A stretch of DNA of 64,000 bases from Hyperoodon ampullatus (lineage: Eukaryota; Chordata; Mammalia; Artiodactyla; Ziphiidae). The stretch lies in assembly GCA_949752795.1 (NCBI GenBank), contig OX457062.1, forward strand, positions 87,347,777-87,411,776, read 5' to 3'. A model generated the notes under the pieces. It was not told the DNA's origin, did not search any database, and saw nothing but the letters and a program-made list of their open reading frames with translations. This document shows, one piece after another, positions 1 through 10,869 of this stretch. Position 1 is the stretch's first letter. Each line of letters begins with the position of its first letter. The position numbers and the translations under genes are program-made.

Positions 1-1056
1 AGGACTGAGGAAAAAATGTGTAGACAGCAATCTTTCAAGCTGCTAAATTTGCTGGCATCAGTGTCCAGGCTAAGGACTATGGACTGGGGATCTGAAGTTG
101 TAGGCTTAGTGTGACTGGTAGAGATCTTTAGGGAAGTGTAATGCTCAAAGTGACGTGGCAGCATCACTGAGGTCACTCTGGCACAAAAGACCCCAAGGAA
201 GAGTTTGGTAAGAATTAGACAGTGTCAGGGTCCCTGCTTAGCACAGAAGAACTTTGGTTTCATCAGAGGATTTGGAGAATGGATAAGATAACCAAGGCAG
301 AAGCCCAGCCACATGGGCTCATTAAATGGGAAGGATTAACAGGAATTTACCCTATAGACATATGGATGCCAGGCCTCTTCTCAGGTCTGCTGAATACCAG
401 GTTATAGCAGAACCTGGGGAGAAGGAAGGTAAAGGGTGCTCAGAAACTATGGGAATGAATGACTGAAAGATTTGGGGTTCTATTTGCTTAGACTGAGAAC
501 CAATGAGAAGGGACATTTGGGGAGAGAGACATTTAGCTCTTTCTTTCAGCATGTTGAGTTTGAGGTTTTTATGACATTGTCAAAGGAGGCTGTGCAGGAG
601 GTGGTCAAAATATGAGTTTGGTTTTGAGAAAACTGCCACAGGATGATTTAACACCCTGCATACTGACTTTGATTTTCCTCCTACCTTTAAGTCTCCTGGG
701 AATTTCCCCTTATTTCAGCAATTTCTTTGATACTTATCCAGTGTTTCTAGGGGTTTTGTAGGTGGGAGGTTTTCAGATTCTCAGCTGGCCTTATGGCTGG
801 GGAGCAGCCTCAACACATTGCGTACTTAATAAATACTACTGGGTAAATGAATAAATGGAAACTGAGGATTATGAGTACATTTGATGGGAAGAGCAAGGTA
901 AAGCTTTCAACAAAATGGGCTGATAGAAAAGTGAAAATACCTGGCAGGGCAACCAGCCCTGCTGAGTGACAGGAAGGCAGGGAGGAGTCACCTCTGTTCA
1001 AATGCAGCGAACAGGGAAGGAGGCCTGAGATAGGAAGGGGCACTGGAAGATTATTA
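1..1056. other. Single-copy flank, no gene seen
   Basis: No open frame longer than about 77 codons and no recognisable domain is present. Around 815-858 the sequence (a TTAATAAATA-type tail followed by TGAATGAATAA-like words) resembles the 3' end of an L2 element, but this is too short to call firmly. The rest looks like ordinary non-repetitive mammalian DNA. Confidence 0.5.
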
Positions 1057-1066
1057 GGTCACTTTT

Positions 1067-1587
1067 TTTTAAACATCTTTACTGGAGTATAATTACTTTA
1101 CAGTGGTGTGTTAGTTTCTGCTTTATAACAAAGTGAATCAGCTATACATATACATATATCCCCATATCTCTTCCCTCTTGCATCTCCCTCCCTCCCACCC
1201 TCCCTATCCCACCCCTCTAGGTGGTCACAAGGCACCGAGCTTATCTCCCTGTGCCATGCAGCTGCTTCCCACTAGCTATCTATTTTACATTTGGTAGTGT
1301 ATATATGTCCTTGCCATTTACAATGTTGCATTGGTTTCTGCTCTACAGAAAAGTGAACCAGCTATACATACACATATATCCCCTCTTTTTTAGATTCTTT
1401 TCCCATACGGGTTATTACAGAGTACTGACTAGAGTTCCCTGTGCTCTACAGTAGGTCCTCATTAATTGTCTATTTTATATACAGTAGTGTGTATATGTCA
1501 GTCCTAATCTCCCAGTTTATCTCTCCCCCCACCTCTTTCCCCCCTGGTAACCATAAGTTTGTTTTATACACCCGTGACTCTATTTCT
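1067..1587 (-). mobile_element. L1 3'-UTR insertion with composite 3' end
   Basis: The left edge is a T-run followed by the reverse complement of the cetartiodactyl L1 3' end (CATCTTTACTGGAGTATAAT). The element is flanked by a 10-bp target duplication GGTCACTTTT at 1057-1066 and 1588-1597. It contains two successive L1 3'-UTR modules. Positions 1067-1309 are the newer type with the GGTGGTCACAAGGCACCGAG word. Positions 1310-1587 are the older type with the words TTGCATTGGTTTCTGCT and ACAGTAGGTCCTC. Both modules lie within one pair of duplications, so the composite appears to have inserted as a unit. No ORF2 sequence is included. Confidence is high for an L1 3' end and moderate for a single insertion. 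Confidence 0.88.
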
Positions 1588-1639
1588 GGTCACTTTTAAG
1601 AAGCGAGTTCCTATACGTGATGAAAGAAGAACGTGGTTT

Positions 1640-2590
1640 GCATTTCTCCAATGATTAATGATGTTGAGCATTCTTTCATGTGTTTGTTGGCAATCTGTAT
1701 ATCTTCTTTGGAGAAATGTCTATTTAGGTCTTCTGCCTATTTTTGGATTGGGTTGTTTGTTTTTTTTGATATTGAGCTGCATGAGCTGCTTGTAAATTTT
1801 GGAGATTAATCCACTGTCAGTTGCTTCATTTGCAAATATTTTCTCCCATTCTGAGGGTTGTCTTTTCATCTTGTTTATGGCTTCCTTTGCTGTGCAAAAG
1901 CTTTTAAGTTTCATTAGGTCCCATTTGTTTATTTTCCTTTTTAATTTCCATTTCTCAAGGAGGTGGGTCAAAAAGGATCTTGCTGTGATTTTTGTCATAG
2001 AGTGTTCTGCCTATGTTTTCTTCTAAGAGTTTGATAGTGTCTGGCCTTACGCTTAGGTCTTTAAACCATTTTGAGTTTATTTTTGTGTATGGTGTTAGGG
2101 AGTGTTCTAATTTCATTCTTTTACATGTAGCTGTCCAGTTTTCCCAGCACCACTTATTGAAGAGGCTGTCTTTTCTCCACTGTATATTCTTGCCTCCTTT
2201 ATCAAAGATAAGGTGACCATATGTGCATGGGTCTATCTCTGGGCTTTCTATCCTGTTCCATGGATCTATATTTCTGTTTTTATGCCAGTACCATACTGTC
2301 TTGATTACTGTAGCTTTGTAGTATAGTCTGAAGTCAGGGAGCCTGATTCCTCCAGCTCTGTTTTTCTTTCTCAAGATTGCTTTGAAAAAAAAAAAAAAAA
2401 AGATTGCTTTGCCTATTCGGGGTCTTTTGTGTCTTCATACAAATTGTGAATTTTTTTTTCTAGTTCTGTGAAAAATGCCAGTGGTAGTTTGATAGGGATT
2501 GCATTGAATCTGTAGATTGCTTTGGGTAGTATAGTCATTTTCACAATGTTGATTCTTCCAATCCAAGAACACGGTATATCTCTCCATCTA
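1640..2590 (-). pseudogene. L1 ORF2 C-terminal fragment (inverted)
   Basis: Minus-strand translation gives conserved L1 ORF2p post-RT sequence: [20 protein letters not shown] near 2330-2360, [16 protein letters not shown] near 2120-2160, and [18 protein letters not shown] near 1900. These lie in the region between the reverse transcriptase and the cysteine-rich tail. The first part (1955-2374) and the second (1720-1998) are in different frames, so a frameshift lies near 1960-1990. A poly(A) insertion at 2385-2399 breaks the upstream part again. It has no start, no endonuclease and no RT catalytic motif. It is a non-functional passenger of the inverted L1 segment. Confidence 0.88.
2373..2411 (+). 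mobile_element. Solo poly(A) insertion with 12-bp target duplication
   Basis: AAGATTGCTTTG occurs at 2373-2384 and again at 2400-2411, separated only by a pure A tract of about 15 bases. In related L1 copies this word occurs once. The pattern is that of an extremely 5'-truncated retrotransposition event that copied only a poly(A) tail and duplicated its target, here inside the inverted L1 ORF2 segment. A replication slippage origin would not easily insert a homopolymer between two copies. Confidence 0.75.
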
Positions 2591-2853
2591 TTTGTACACT
2601 ACCAAACATAAAATAGATAGCTAGTGGGAAGCAGCCGCATAGCACAGGGAGATCAGCTTCGTGCTTTGTGACCAGCTAGAGAGGTGGGATAGGGAGGATG
2701 GGAGGGAGGGAGATGCAAGAGGGAAGAGATATGGGGATATATGTATATGTATAACTGATTCACTTTGTTTTAAAGCAGAAACTAACACACCACTGTAAAG
2801 CAATTATACTCCAATAAAGATGTAAAAAAAAAAAAAAAAAGAAGAACCTGGTT

Positions 2854-4690
2854 AGAAGAGTTTGGGAACGTGTGGGTGGAGAGCGAGAGATGTGGCTGAG
2901 AAGGGCAGGTGAGAAGTGAAACAGCCGTTTGTGTGGGAAGCAAATTTGGGGAGAGTTTCTTGAAGATAAGGAAGACCAGAAATTGGAAGTTTTATTCTCA
3001 CCACCACTAAGTGTTATCTAGAATTTCAGAATAATCAAACTTTGTTTATTAACTGACTTCTTCGATTAATATCAGATCTTAAATGATTATTAAAAGTTTG
3101 CAGTGTTGTATGTGAAAATATGACACCTCAGGTCATGGATTAGAAAATACAATGGGGGTCTAAAATCTTTAAAGCTTTATACCGTTTAAGAATACTCATC
3201 AATTTTATTCTCCTTTGCATAACTTACAGATGATTACAATAACTTCAGAGACGGTGGTAAATCGAGCTGCATACATTTGAACAATCATAATTTTAACTTT
3301 AAAATGCATACAACATCAAAACCGCCAAGTTGTAACTAAGTATGGATGAGCAAGAGAGTTTGGAGAAGAGAAGAGCCTGTATCCACTTCCCCGGTCTCTC
3401 ATAAGAACCCTTGAATATTTACTCAAGGGAATGCCATAGTTTGATTTTGTCCAGGAATATTTAGTTCTACTCACTGAGTTCATTAAACACAGCTGTTTTT
3501 CTCAAAGAACTAGCTGAAGGAAATGGCAGAAGTGGTGACAGAGAAGCAGAAATAGAAGACCAGAAAACGTGAGAGAGCAAGTGTAAAACAGGAGGGGTGA
3601 TCACAGTTTCACACTGCTTATATCATTTGTTTACTCTCAAATTCTCCGAGTAGATGATTTATTAAATAAGGCCCTTTGTAATCACACCACCAACGTCTTC
3701 ACTAAAAATGGGATGGGGCTGGATTGAACTTTCTGGAAATCTCATAAAAATTAGCATCAGATGCCTCTGCTGTCCTCCGACTGTGTGAGGTTTTGGACTC
3801 CCTGGCTCTGTCCATGCCAACTGAGGTTCTTTGGCTGCAGGGCCAATGACACCCACTTCTCATCAGCCTAGCAGAGCCCAATGGGGCACGGTCTCTGGTG
3901 GGTTGGTGAGGACCCTGGTCTGGGGACAAACAAAGCCAGGTGCCACAAGGACTCACCAGCATGCCACGTGGTGGCCAAATGTCATGAGATGGAAAGTTGC
4001 TTGTGGTAGTCTGCTGTCTGCTAGGATGAGATTAATTAGGGAACAGGAAAAACATGCACGTTGCTTTCGGATAAGTGGAGGACAGCCAACTGAGGCCAGG
4101 CTTTTAGCCTGTCTCACGGCAATCACTTACTCCGAGGGCCCGTGTGTTTACACACACTCACATGTGCTTATGAAAACTTGTCTCCACCAAATGGAGCCAG
4201 CAGAGAGTACGGAAGGCAAAGACACAGCAAAACTCCTTTTCTCAAATCCTCAAACTCTATTACACCATCTAAAGAAAAGGATTCTATTATAACCTGTGCT
4301 TAAAAGTTGGATAGCAGTAAGTAGAAGTGGCAAATGTGTTTCTATTGAGGATGTTGACTGGAGAAATTATTTAAATTTTCCACATGGAAAAATAGATGCA
4401 GAGCATGTATGAATTTTTTCAAGGTTATTCGACAGTGGTGCTACTGTGTCTTGGTGGGGAACATGGCTATTTTTAAGTCTGATGAAAACTATAGATAGTT
4501 TTCCGGGAAAAAATGCACGCATACTTACACACACACACACGATGGAGAGGGAACTTTGGATGCTATTTCAAAGGGACTGTTTTATCTCTGTAGCTCATTT
4601 ATGAACCCATTTATGGGTTCAGGATAAGAAGTTCTGGTATAGCATATTATGAAAAAATATCATGTGGGTGAGGAAAATCTGAAAACTTAA
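2854..4690. other. Single-copy stretch, no gene seen
   Basis: The sequence is low in recognisable repeats. The longest open frame, 3831-4292 on the plus strand, has 153 codons. It shows no known domain, and the start and stop have no supporting context. A short AC run occurs near 4527-4541. I see no exon with convincing splice sites. Confidence 0.4.
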
Positions 4691-4694
4691 TAAA

Positions 4695-5120
4695 GGTTCC
4701 CTATGTTTCAAGAATTTGACTAGGTACTGGATGGACATTATTTCTAATTTTTGTAACCATACTGAGCAATAGGGACATTACCTCTCTTTTTTTTTTATAA
4801 GTTTATTTATTTATTTTTGTCTATGTTGGATCTTCGTTTCTGTGCAAGGGCTTTCTCTAGTTGCAGCGAGCGGGGGCCACTCTTCATCGCAGTGTACGGG
4901 CCTCTCTTGTTGCGGAGCACAGGCTCCAGACGTGCAGGCTCAGTAGTTGTGGCTCGCGGGCCCAGTTGCTCCGCGGCATGTGGGATCTTCCCAGACCAGG
5001 GCTCGAACCCGTGTCCCCTGCACTGGCAGGCAGATTCTCAACCACTGCACCACCAAGGAAGCCCCATTACTTCTCTTTTATAGAGGAGAAAGTTGAGGCT
5101 AAGAGAGAGAAACTCACTTG
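4695..5120 (-). mobile_element. MIR, split by a CHR SINE
   Basis: 4695-4790 and 5065-5120 together match a minus-strand MIR. The left part carries degenerate MIR words up to ATTACCTCTCTTTT. The right part resumes with TATAGAGGAGAAAGTTGAGGC, the degenerate form of the common 'ACAGATGAGGAAACTGAGGC' block. The intervening 4791-5064 is a SINE whose target duplication lies inside the MIR. MIR predates placental mammals, so the order of insertion is consistent. Confidence 0.7.
4791..5064 (-). mobile_element. CHR-1-type SINE (tRNA-derived), long form
   Basis: A minus-strand SINE with T-rich tail at the left and the tRNA-derived head at the right (ends CACCACCAAGGAAGCCC). The internal B-box-like word GGCTCGAACCCGTG is visible near 5002. 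Compared with the other copies it has an extra tail-proximal segment (4815-4890, GGATCTTCGTTTCTGTGCAA), so it is about 274 bp. It is flanked by CATTACYTCTCTTTT at 4776-4790 and 5065-5079, a 15-bp duplication with one mismatch. The divergence and longer form suggest an older subfamily than the CHR-2 copies. Confidence 0.92.
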
Positions 5121-5134
5121 GCAGGAAAAAGTAT

Positions 5135-5395
5135 TTCCTAGTGATTAGGAGCCTAGACTCTGGGGGCAGATTGCTTGGGTTCAGATCATGTGTTTTTTTC
5201 CCCCCCACTTATCAGTTAGAAAATTCTGGGTGAGTTTCTCATCCCATGGTGTCTTGGTTTCCTCAGTCATCAGTGAGCATAATGATGGAATTTCACTTCA
5301 TAAGCTCTTATGAAGATTCAGTAATACAAGACATGCCAAGTGCTTAGAACATTGACTGGCACATGGTGAGCACTAAATAAATATTTGTTGTAATA
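5135..5395 (+). mobile_element. MIR
   Basis: The order of blocks is that of MIR: tRNA-related head (AGCCTAGACTCTGGGGGCAGA), the box TGGGTTCAGATCATG, core GGTTTCCTCAGTCATC, and the tail GACTGGCACATGGTGAGCAC followed by TAAATAAATATTTG. Strongly degenerate, as expected for this age. Confidence 0.85.
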
Positions 5396-5404
5396 TTATG
5401 GTTA

Positions 5405-5700
5405 AAGACCACAAAACTAGTAAGTAAGTAGAGGATCCAAGAATCAAACCAAGTTCTGTCTGGCTGGAGCCAGACTCCTTCTGTCACCATGCATGTTTCC
5501 AAACTTGTTTTACATTTGTCCTTTGACAAATCATATAATGTTTCCAAATTTTAGTTTCTGTATCCATAAGATACAGATGATGATAGTAACAATAAAAACA
5601 CCTCCTCCCTTTTTGGGGAGGATTATATAAGACACCAGTAAGTACAGTTTAGTAAATTGTCAGGCACTGTGACAATATTCATTGCTGTTTTCATCAGTGA
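5405..5700. mobile_element. Further MIR fragments
   Basis: 5405-5490 reads as a minus-strand MIR head region (ACTAGTAAGTAAGTAGAGGA, then AATCAAACCAAGTTCTGTCTGGC). About 5530-5700 reads as plus-strand MIR core and tail (ACAGATGATGATAGTAACAA; AGGCACTGTGACAATATTCA). The boundaries are approximate. Confidence 0.55.
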
Positions 5701-6439
5701 TTAAAGAATCAATTTGACTCAAAGCAAAGAACCCAGTGTTTCCCCTTCTACATTTATCATCATGGAATTGAATTTGTATCACATGCACTCACCTCCAAAT
5801 CTATCTCAGAAGACACAAGTCATTGGAGGTGGTCACAGTTCTGAAATGAACACTCCATCGTCTTAATGACTCTCAAAGTGGGATATAAAGGGGAGTTTAA
5901 GCACCCCCTGGACCTTCAATAACATTTTCCTAAGGTAGGCAGAAAAAACACCAAGTGTTTTTATTAAAACAAATGTTTGGGAACCACATTTATGTTTATT
6001 CCAAAATTGAGAGAACATAGTAGTAGCCAACGACTTCATTATGTTGGCACAGAAACTTATATTTTTGTTAAACATCAGGTTCATTGTCCTCAGCTGGAAT
6101 GCATGATTTCAGTTACTCTTCGAAAGGTCAGTTTATTTCTGGGAGTAATATTTCTGCAATGCTAAGAATCAGAGGCCAAAAGGGGAAAGAGGACACGGCC
6201 TATGGAATAGATTACATCCCTTTCTGGAGTCCCTGAGGGAAGCTTAGAAATGAGAGCTTAGCTGTCCTAAAGTGGAGACTTCTACTTTGGAATGGAATTA
6301 CGATGTTGCAAGAGACTCATTTAATCAAATTTAGTTCCATCTTGCTCACAGAGTCTAATTCCCTAGATGTCAATTCAGGTCTTTTTTCTGCCAATTCATG
6401 TCCCTCAGCCCCTTCGAAAAATAATTTGCAGTATCCCAT

Positions 6440-6800
6440 TGGTTGGTCAGGCATATACTGAGTGCCTAATATGTACGAGGTATGTACACTAGTCCAAGAG
6501 GAAAGACATGGTTTCTTTCCCAAGTTGTTCAGCCTGGTGGAGGAGAGCATCCTGCCAAAACCCATCTTAGGACCTGCAGTGTGGTAGGGGGCCAATAAAT
6601 GTCTGTTGAAGGATTGAATTCATGCCAATAAAAGTATAAAGTGCTGGAGGAGAAATGTTGCTGGGAAATGAGATGTTCCTTTGGCTGGCGGTGGTCAGGG
6701 AAGAATTCCCAAGGGGAGTGACATGTGCACAATGTTGGTAGAAATGTAGGAATTTGCTGGATGGGCAGGGAGTAGGAGTTGGAGGGGAAGAGTGCCGAGG
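6440..6800 (+). mobile_element. Ancient L2-like repeat fragments
   Basis: 6440-6540 has the degenerate 'ACTGAGTGCCTAATATGTACGAGG' type block seen in old mammalian repeats. 6588-6625 (GCCAATAAATGTCTGTTGAA) resembles an L2 3' end. 6680-6800 (GGTCAGGGAAGAATTCC and following) matches a widespread ancient repeat body. The family assignment is tentative. Confidence 0.45.
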
Positions 6801-8110
6801 TGTGAACCTGCAGTTTGGGCTAAAAGCCCATCAAGCAGCAAGAGATATGGGGGCAAACTGTCACTGCTTTAATATTCTCAATAAAAGGAAGTCCGAGTTT
6901 ATTCTGTGTTTCTGAGGAGTCCCACGAAGTTTCACACAACTCATCTCTCTCTTCCGTTTGTCCTTTTAGCACTTCATACCCACAGAAAATTATTGACATT
7001 CTGTCAACATAAACAGAGAGTTTTGTACCAAGTCTGAGTCAGGCATTAAAAGCCGATCCTCCCTCTGCCCTAAGGGTTGAGTCCACACCCTTCATTTCAC
7101 CACTTACAGGTTCTTCACTGCTGTGCTGCCTTCTTCCATGGGTGACTCAGGGCTGGGAGGTCAAGTGGCTGAGATTGGTGGTGTCACAGAGCTGGGGCTG
7201 GTGGAGCGGCAGGATATACGGTTATGCTAGCACTCACCTGAACTGTGGAGAGGTGGATGCTGGAACCAGCATCTTCAAGGAATGACAGGTGAGAACCACA
7301 GTGGCTGGTCTGCAGCCAGAATACATGACCACGGAGTGGATGAAAGAAGGGGCCCAAGACGCAAAACTAAGCCATCAGGACTGACAGGAAGTTCGAAGTA
7401 GCTATAGGAGAGGATGGCAAGTCTGGAGGAATTTCCTGGGCTGATTTCAGATACTTGTGATGCCTTTGAAGAATTGTCTGTGGCCAATGGTTAGAACCCC
7501 TTTTATGGGCTTCCATGCCGTGGCACTCTGTGTGTGCCTCTCAAGTTTGTAATGATTTCTTAAAGCCTGTATTCCTAACTGGATTTTAACTTCCACAACA
7601 GCGACAATTGTGACTGCTGCTCCTTTGATGTTACAGTCAGTACTTAGCTTAGTAGGTGCTCAATCAATAGTATTGAACAATTCATGGGATGGATGTGTGG
7701 CTGGCCTGACTCTCCCTTCTTGCCCTGCAGGTATGTAATTGGTGGTTTTTTTGAGATGGAAACGAAGGGTGAGATCTTGATTAAAACTTGGAACCACTGG
7801 AGCTCTTCCCCCGAGGAAAAGAATATGATGGACATTCTCTCTGGAAGGAAGCCACTGCCTTTTGAAGTTGTACCTGAGGGACCTGAAGAGAACCTTGCCC
7901 ATTAATTCTTCTACCAGAGAACACCATCCTTCCCTGAGCTTCCTTTCTACCACAGGCTTTTTTTTGTGTGTAGCAGACACTCAGGAAATGCCTGTTGATT
8001 TGACTTTTCAATGTGCCATACGAGAAAACAAAAGGCAGGACATTTGAGATTTCTCTGAAATGAAGGAAACAATTTGGATAAAGGTCATGAGAAGGAGGAG
8101 GGTTTCTTTA
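6801..8110. other. Mostly single-copy; L2 3'-end fragment near 7505-7690
   Basis: About 7505-7690 ends in AGTAGGTGCTCAATCAATAG, an L2 3' tail. A plus-strand open frame at 7684-7905 (73 codons) has a CCTGCAG word inside, but no recognisable domain. I do not call it an exon. Nothing else in this stretch is identifiable. Confidence 0.4.
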
Positions 8111-10260
8111 CAAGCACAAATTTAGATTTGGAAGTTAGCCCTACCCTCATTTTACATGCGGGGATCCTGAGACTCAGTGGGTGAAATGCTTCGCTCGTCC
8201 ACGCAAACACATAATGTTTACGTGTCTGTGCAACACTTCAATTTTGGTTTTTACTTGCAAACCCAAACTTGAACCCAGCTCTTTGACCTCCTCTCACACT
8301 CAGGCTTTCACCTTTCTCAGGAGGAAGAAGGTAAGCACGCCTGGTCTGTGACTGAAGGTGGTGAAGGCAGCTGAATAAGGAGCCCCCAATATGCACCTTA
8401 TTAGCCTTGATTTCCTCTTAACTTTGAAGTTCTCTCCAAGGCTTTGAGAGTTTTCTTTTATTCATCCACACGCAGTCCTGTACCTCCAGACAGCTCTCTA
8501 TCTCCACACACATACGTATCTATGACTCTACAGACAGCTTTGATGGATATCTGTGAGACCACATGGTCCTCCATTCATGCTTTTCCTTTCTCTTAAATAT
8601 TCATAAAGGTTCACAAGCAGAAATAAAAGTCCCTCAGATTAAGAGCCAACTAAAAATAGCACTTCCATTCCTTGCCAGGCAATCTGGCATCAATTAAGGC
8701 CATCGGAAAGATGCTAGGAAGGAAAGAAGAGGAGCTGATAACCTTTTTTTCCAGTTTTTTTAGTTATCCCCCTCTGTTATTAATAAGTTAGCAAGACAGA
8801 CAGCTTGAGATGCAACCCAGATGTTTCTGGGTTCCTGCTGCTGAAGATAGTTGCTGCTTCATGGATTCTCTGATAAAATGTGTCCATGTGGAGAGAGGGC
8901 TTTGAACTAGCTAACTGCCAGAGAAGTCTAGTTGTTGGGCAAAGGGAAGGATGGGTGGAATCTTCAGGGTGGGGTGGGGACTTCATGAACTCTCTAGATA
9001 ACCGCCACTTCTGTTCATTGGGTTTAGGCTTGCTTTGGGCCCTGTATATGGAGCTGTCATTGACTGACAATAATGGCTAATTTATAGCTCACATGTCAAT
9101 AGTGGGTTTCTTTTTCAGTCTTGCAGCTCCCCAGGGCTATACCATTGGAAAGCTAGGCAGTCATTCCGTCTGCTCTGGATTGTCCCTTCATTACCTTCTA
9201 GCAGATGGATTTGAAGTTTCCCCTGGGGATTCTGGTCTCTTCATCTCTCCCTGGACGTTTTTGCAAATTGTGAAGTTCTGTATCAGAGAGGTACTGAAAT
9301 TCCAGTCACATTTCTCTGATTCATCTCTTCTTACCTGTGGTCAGATTTTATCTTCCTTTGAGTGGGAAAATTGTTATTAGATCATGATGTACTCTTTTCT
9401 ATTTTTTTCACCTGCCTCTCAAAACGTTGGTTTATGTGTGCAAAAGCTTTGACTTTCGATACTTTTATCATGGATAGGGATTTTAGGGCAGATTTTCAAA
9501 TTTAAGGCCGTGAATTTGACCCTTGGATTTGGGCTGAATCAACTGCTTTCTGCAGAATAATGTATAAAATTATTACTACTGGTAGAATGGTAGTAAAGAA
9601 AAAGTGGAAAGTGCATAAGGTGATGAGTACAAGAGAGAACAATGGAAAACAACCCTAGGTAATAGCTCAAGGTTTTATCTTTTTATATGATCCACAGCAC
9701 CTTTCTCTTATTTATTTATTCCTTTTAACCTGGGTATAGTCATTGGGAAGAAGAAAGGAGAAGAATAATTTTTTACAAATGGATTTTCAGTGGGAAAAAT
9801 AAGAAAGTTTTAAATGAATTCAAATATGAACCAGGTAAGTGACTTTATTAATAATCTACATCCTCCATATTGTGTGTATTGGTTTTTCCCTCAGGAACGT
9901 TTTATTCCTTTGGCTTCAACTGAATTGGCTGAAGCAAAGAAGAGGTGTTTGCAACTTTTTTCTGTATTCAACTTGTCCCAAATTTTTTTTGTTCAGAAGA
10001 TGAATGTCTTTCACTGCCACAAATAAATCAAAAGTGAAATAGACAAGAGGCTCCAAATTATGCCCACTGCCCATTTTCTATTACATGAACTGTTTTCAGC
10101 CAGAGAGCACTTGGTTGAAATCTTATTTTTATGATATTTTCTATTTGTTTCCCCACATCAGAACAAGTTACTTAAGGTATGAGATTGTTCTTATTTAAAG
10201 GAAGAAGTGGATGTGAAAGTGCATCAGAAGCCCTAAAGAACTACTTCCATGGAGGGAAAA
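8110..10260. other. Single-copy stretch with a small MIR-like piece
   Basis: 8130-8210 (CCCTCATTTTACATGCGGGG, then GAGACTCAGTGG) looks like a minus-strand MIR core fragment. The remaining sequence has no recognisable repeat. No open frame exceeds 96 codons or shows a domain. Confidence 0.4.
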
Positions 10261-10276
10261 TAGTGTGGTTATTATT

Positions 10277-10503
10277 ATTACTTTTGTGGTATGTGGGCCT
10301 CTCACTGTTGTGGCTTCTCCCGTTGCAGAGCACAGGCTCTGGACGCGCAAGCTCAGCGGCCATGGCTCACGGGCCCAGCTGCGGCATGTGGGATCTTCCC
10401 GGACCGGGGCACGAACCCGTGTCCCCTGCATCAGCAGGCGGACTCTCAACCACTGCGCCACCAGGGAAGCCCTTTTTACCACTCTTTTTATTTATTTATT
10501 TTT
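10277..10503 (-). mobile_element. CHR-2-type SINE with extra sequence beyond its 5' end
   Basis: The minus-strand SINE body lies at about 10283-10472 and contains GGCCTCTCACTGTTGTGGC, GGCACGAACCCGTGTCCCC and the head CCACCAGGGAAGCCC. A perfect 16-bp duplication TAGTGTGGTTATTATT flanks it at 10261-10276 and 10504-10519. Between the head and the right duplication lie about 31 extra bases (10473-10503) rich in TTTA repeats. The left tail is short and imperfect. The extra bases fall inside the duplication, so they were probably part of the inserted cDNA. Confidence 0.92.
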
Positions 10504-10869
10504 TAGTGTGGTTATTATTGATGAAGCTAATAATGGAAACAATGTGATGTGTGCTTAAACATATTGGAACATCCCCCAGTGTCACCCACTGTTCCCTAAC
10601 TGATGGATTCCAGCTCACACCACTCCACAATGTCTTTGGGTTATTTCACAAGATTAATATACATTATTTTTGCTTCTGTGCAAATGTAGGCTTCTGTTGT
10701 CTCCTTGATGTAGATGGGAAGAGCTGGTTATTGGTTTCACACAGGCAACATTATGTGCTGAAGACATAAAATTTCTACCTTTTTCTCTGTCTCTCCCTCA
10801 GATTCCTGAACAATCAAATGACATTAGTTTCTTCATGCACCTTTAGGACCCACGAGCATGTTACTTTCA

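Larger units (their letters stand above)
1639..2837 (+). mobile_element. L1 insertion with 5' inversion (twin-priming structure)
   Basis: A 16-bp target duplication AAAGAAGAACSTGGTT flanks the unit at 1623-1638 and 2838-2853, with one mismatch. The right segment, about 2598-2837, is the sense-strand L1 3' UTR ending in AATAAAGATGT and a poly(A) run. The left segment, about 1639-2597, is L1 ORF2 on the minus strand, corresponding to the region at about 52850-53777 of the larger L1 in this window. ORF2 sequence between the two segments is missing. Inversion of the 5' part, a lost internal segment and one shared duplication are the established signature of twin priming during L1 target-primed reverse transcription. 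Confidence 0.9.

Noticed and set aside
1067..2837. BovB LINE
   Set aside because: The coding fragments match L1 ORF2 and the 3' ends match L1. No BovB-type sequence was seen, which fits a cetacean rather than a ruminant.
3831..4292. 153-codon plus-strand frame
   Set aside because: It is one of the longest non-repeat frames but has no domain, no Kozak-type or splice context, and competing antisense frames.
7684..7905. 73-codon frame with a CCTGCAG word, considered as an exon
   Set aside because: No recognisable protein similarity, no convincing downstream donor, and overlapping frames of equal length on the other strand.
10179..10558. Open frames of about 90-120 codons over SINE copies (here and at 4817, 12181, 23250, 29329, 35295, 51358 and 54605)
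   Set aside because: They are translations of the GC-rich CHR SINE body, repeated at every copy on both strands, not genes.
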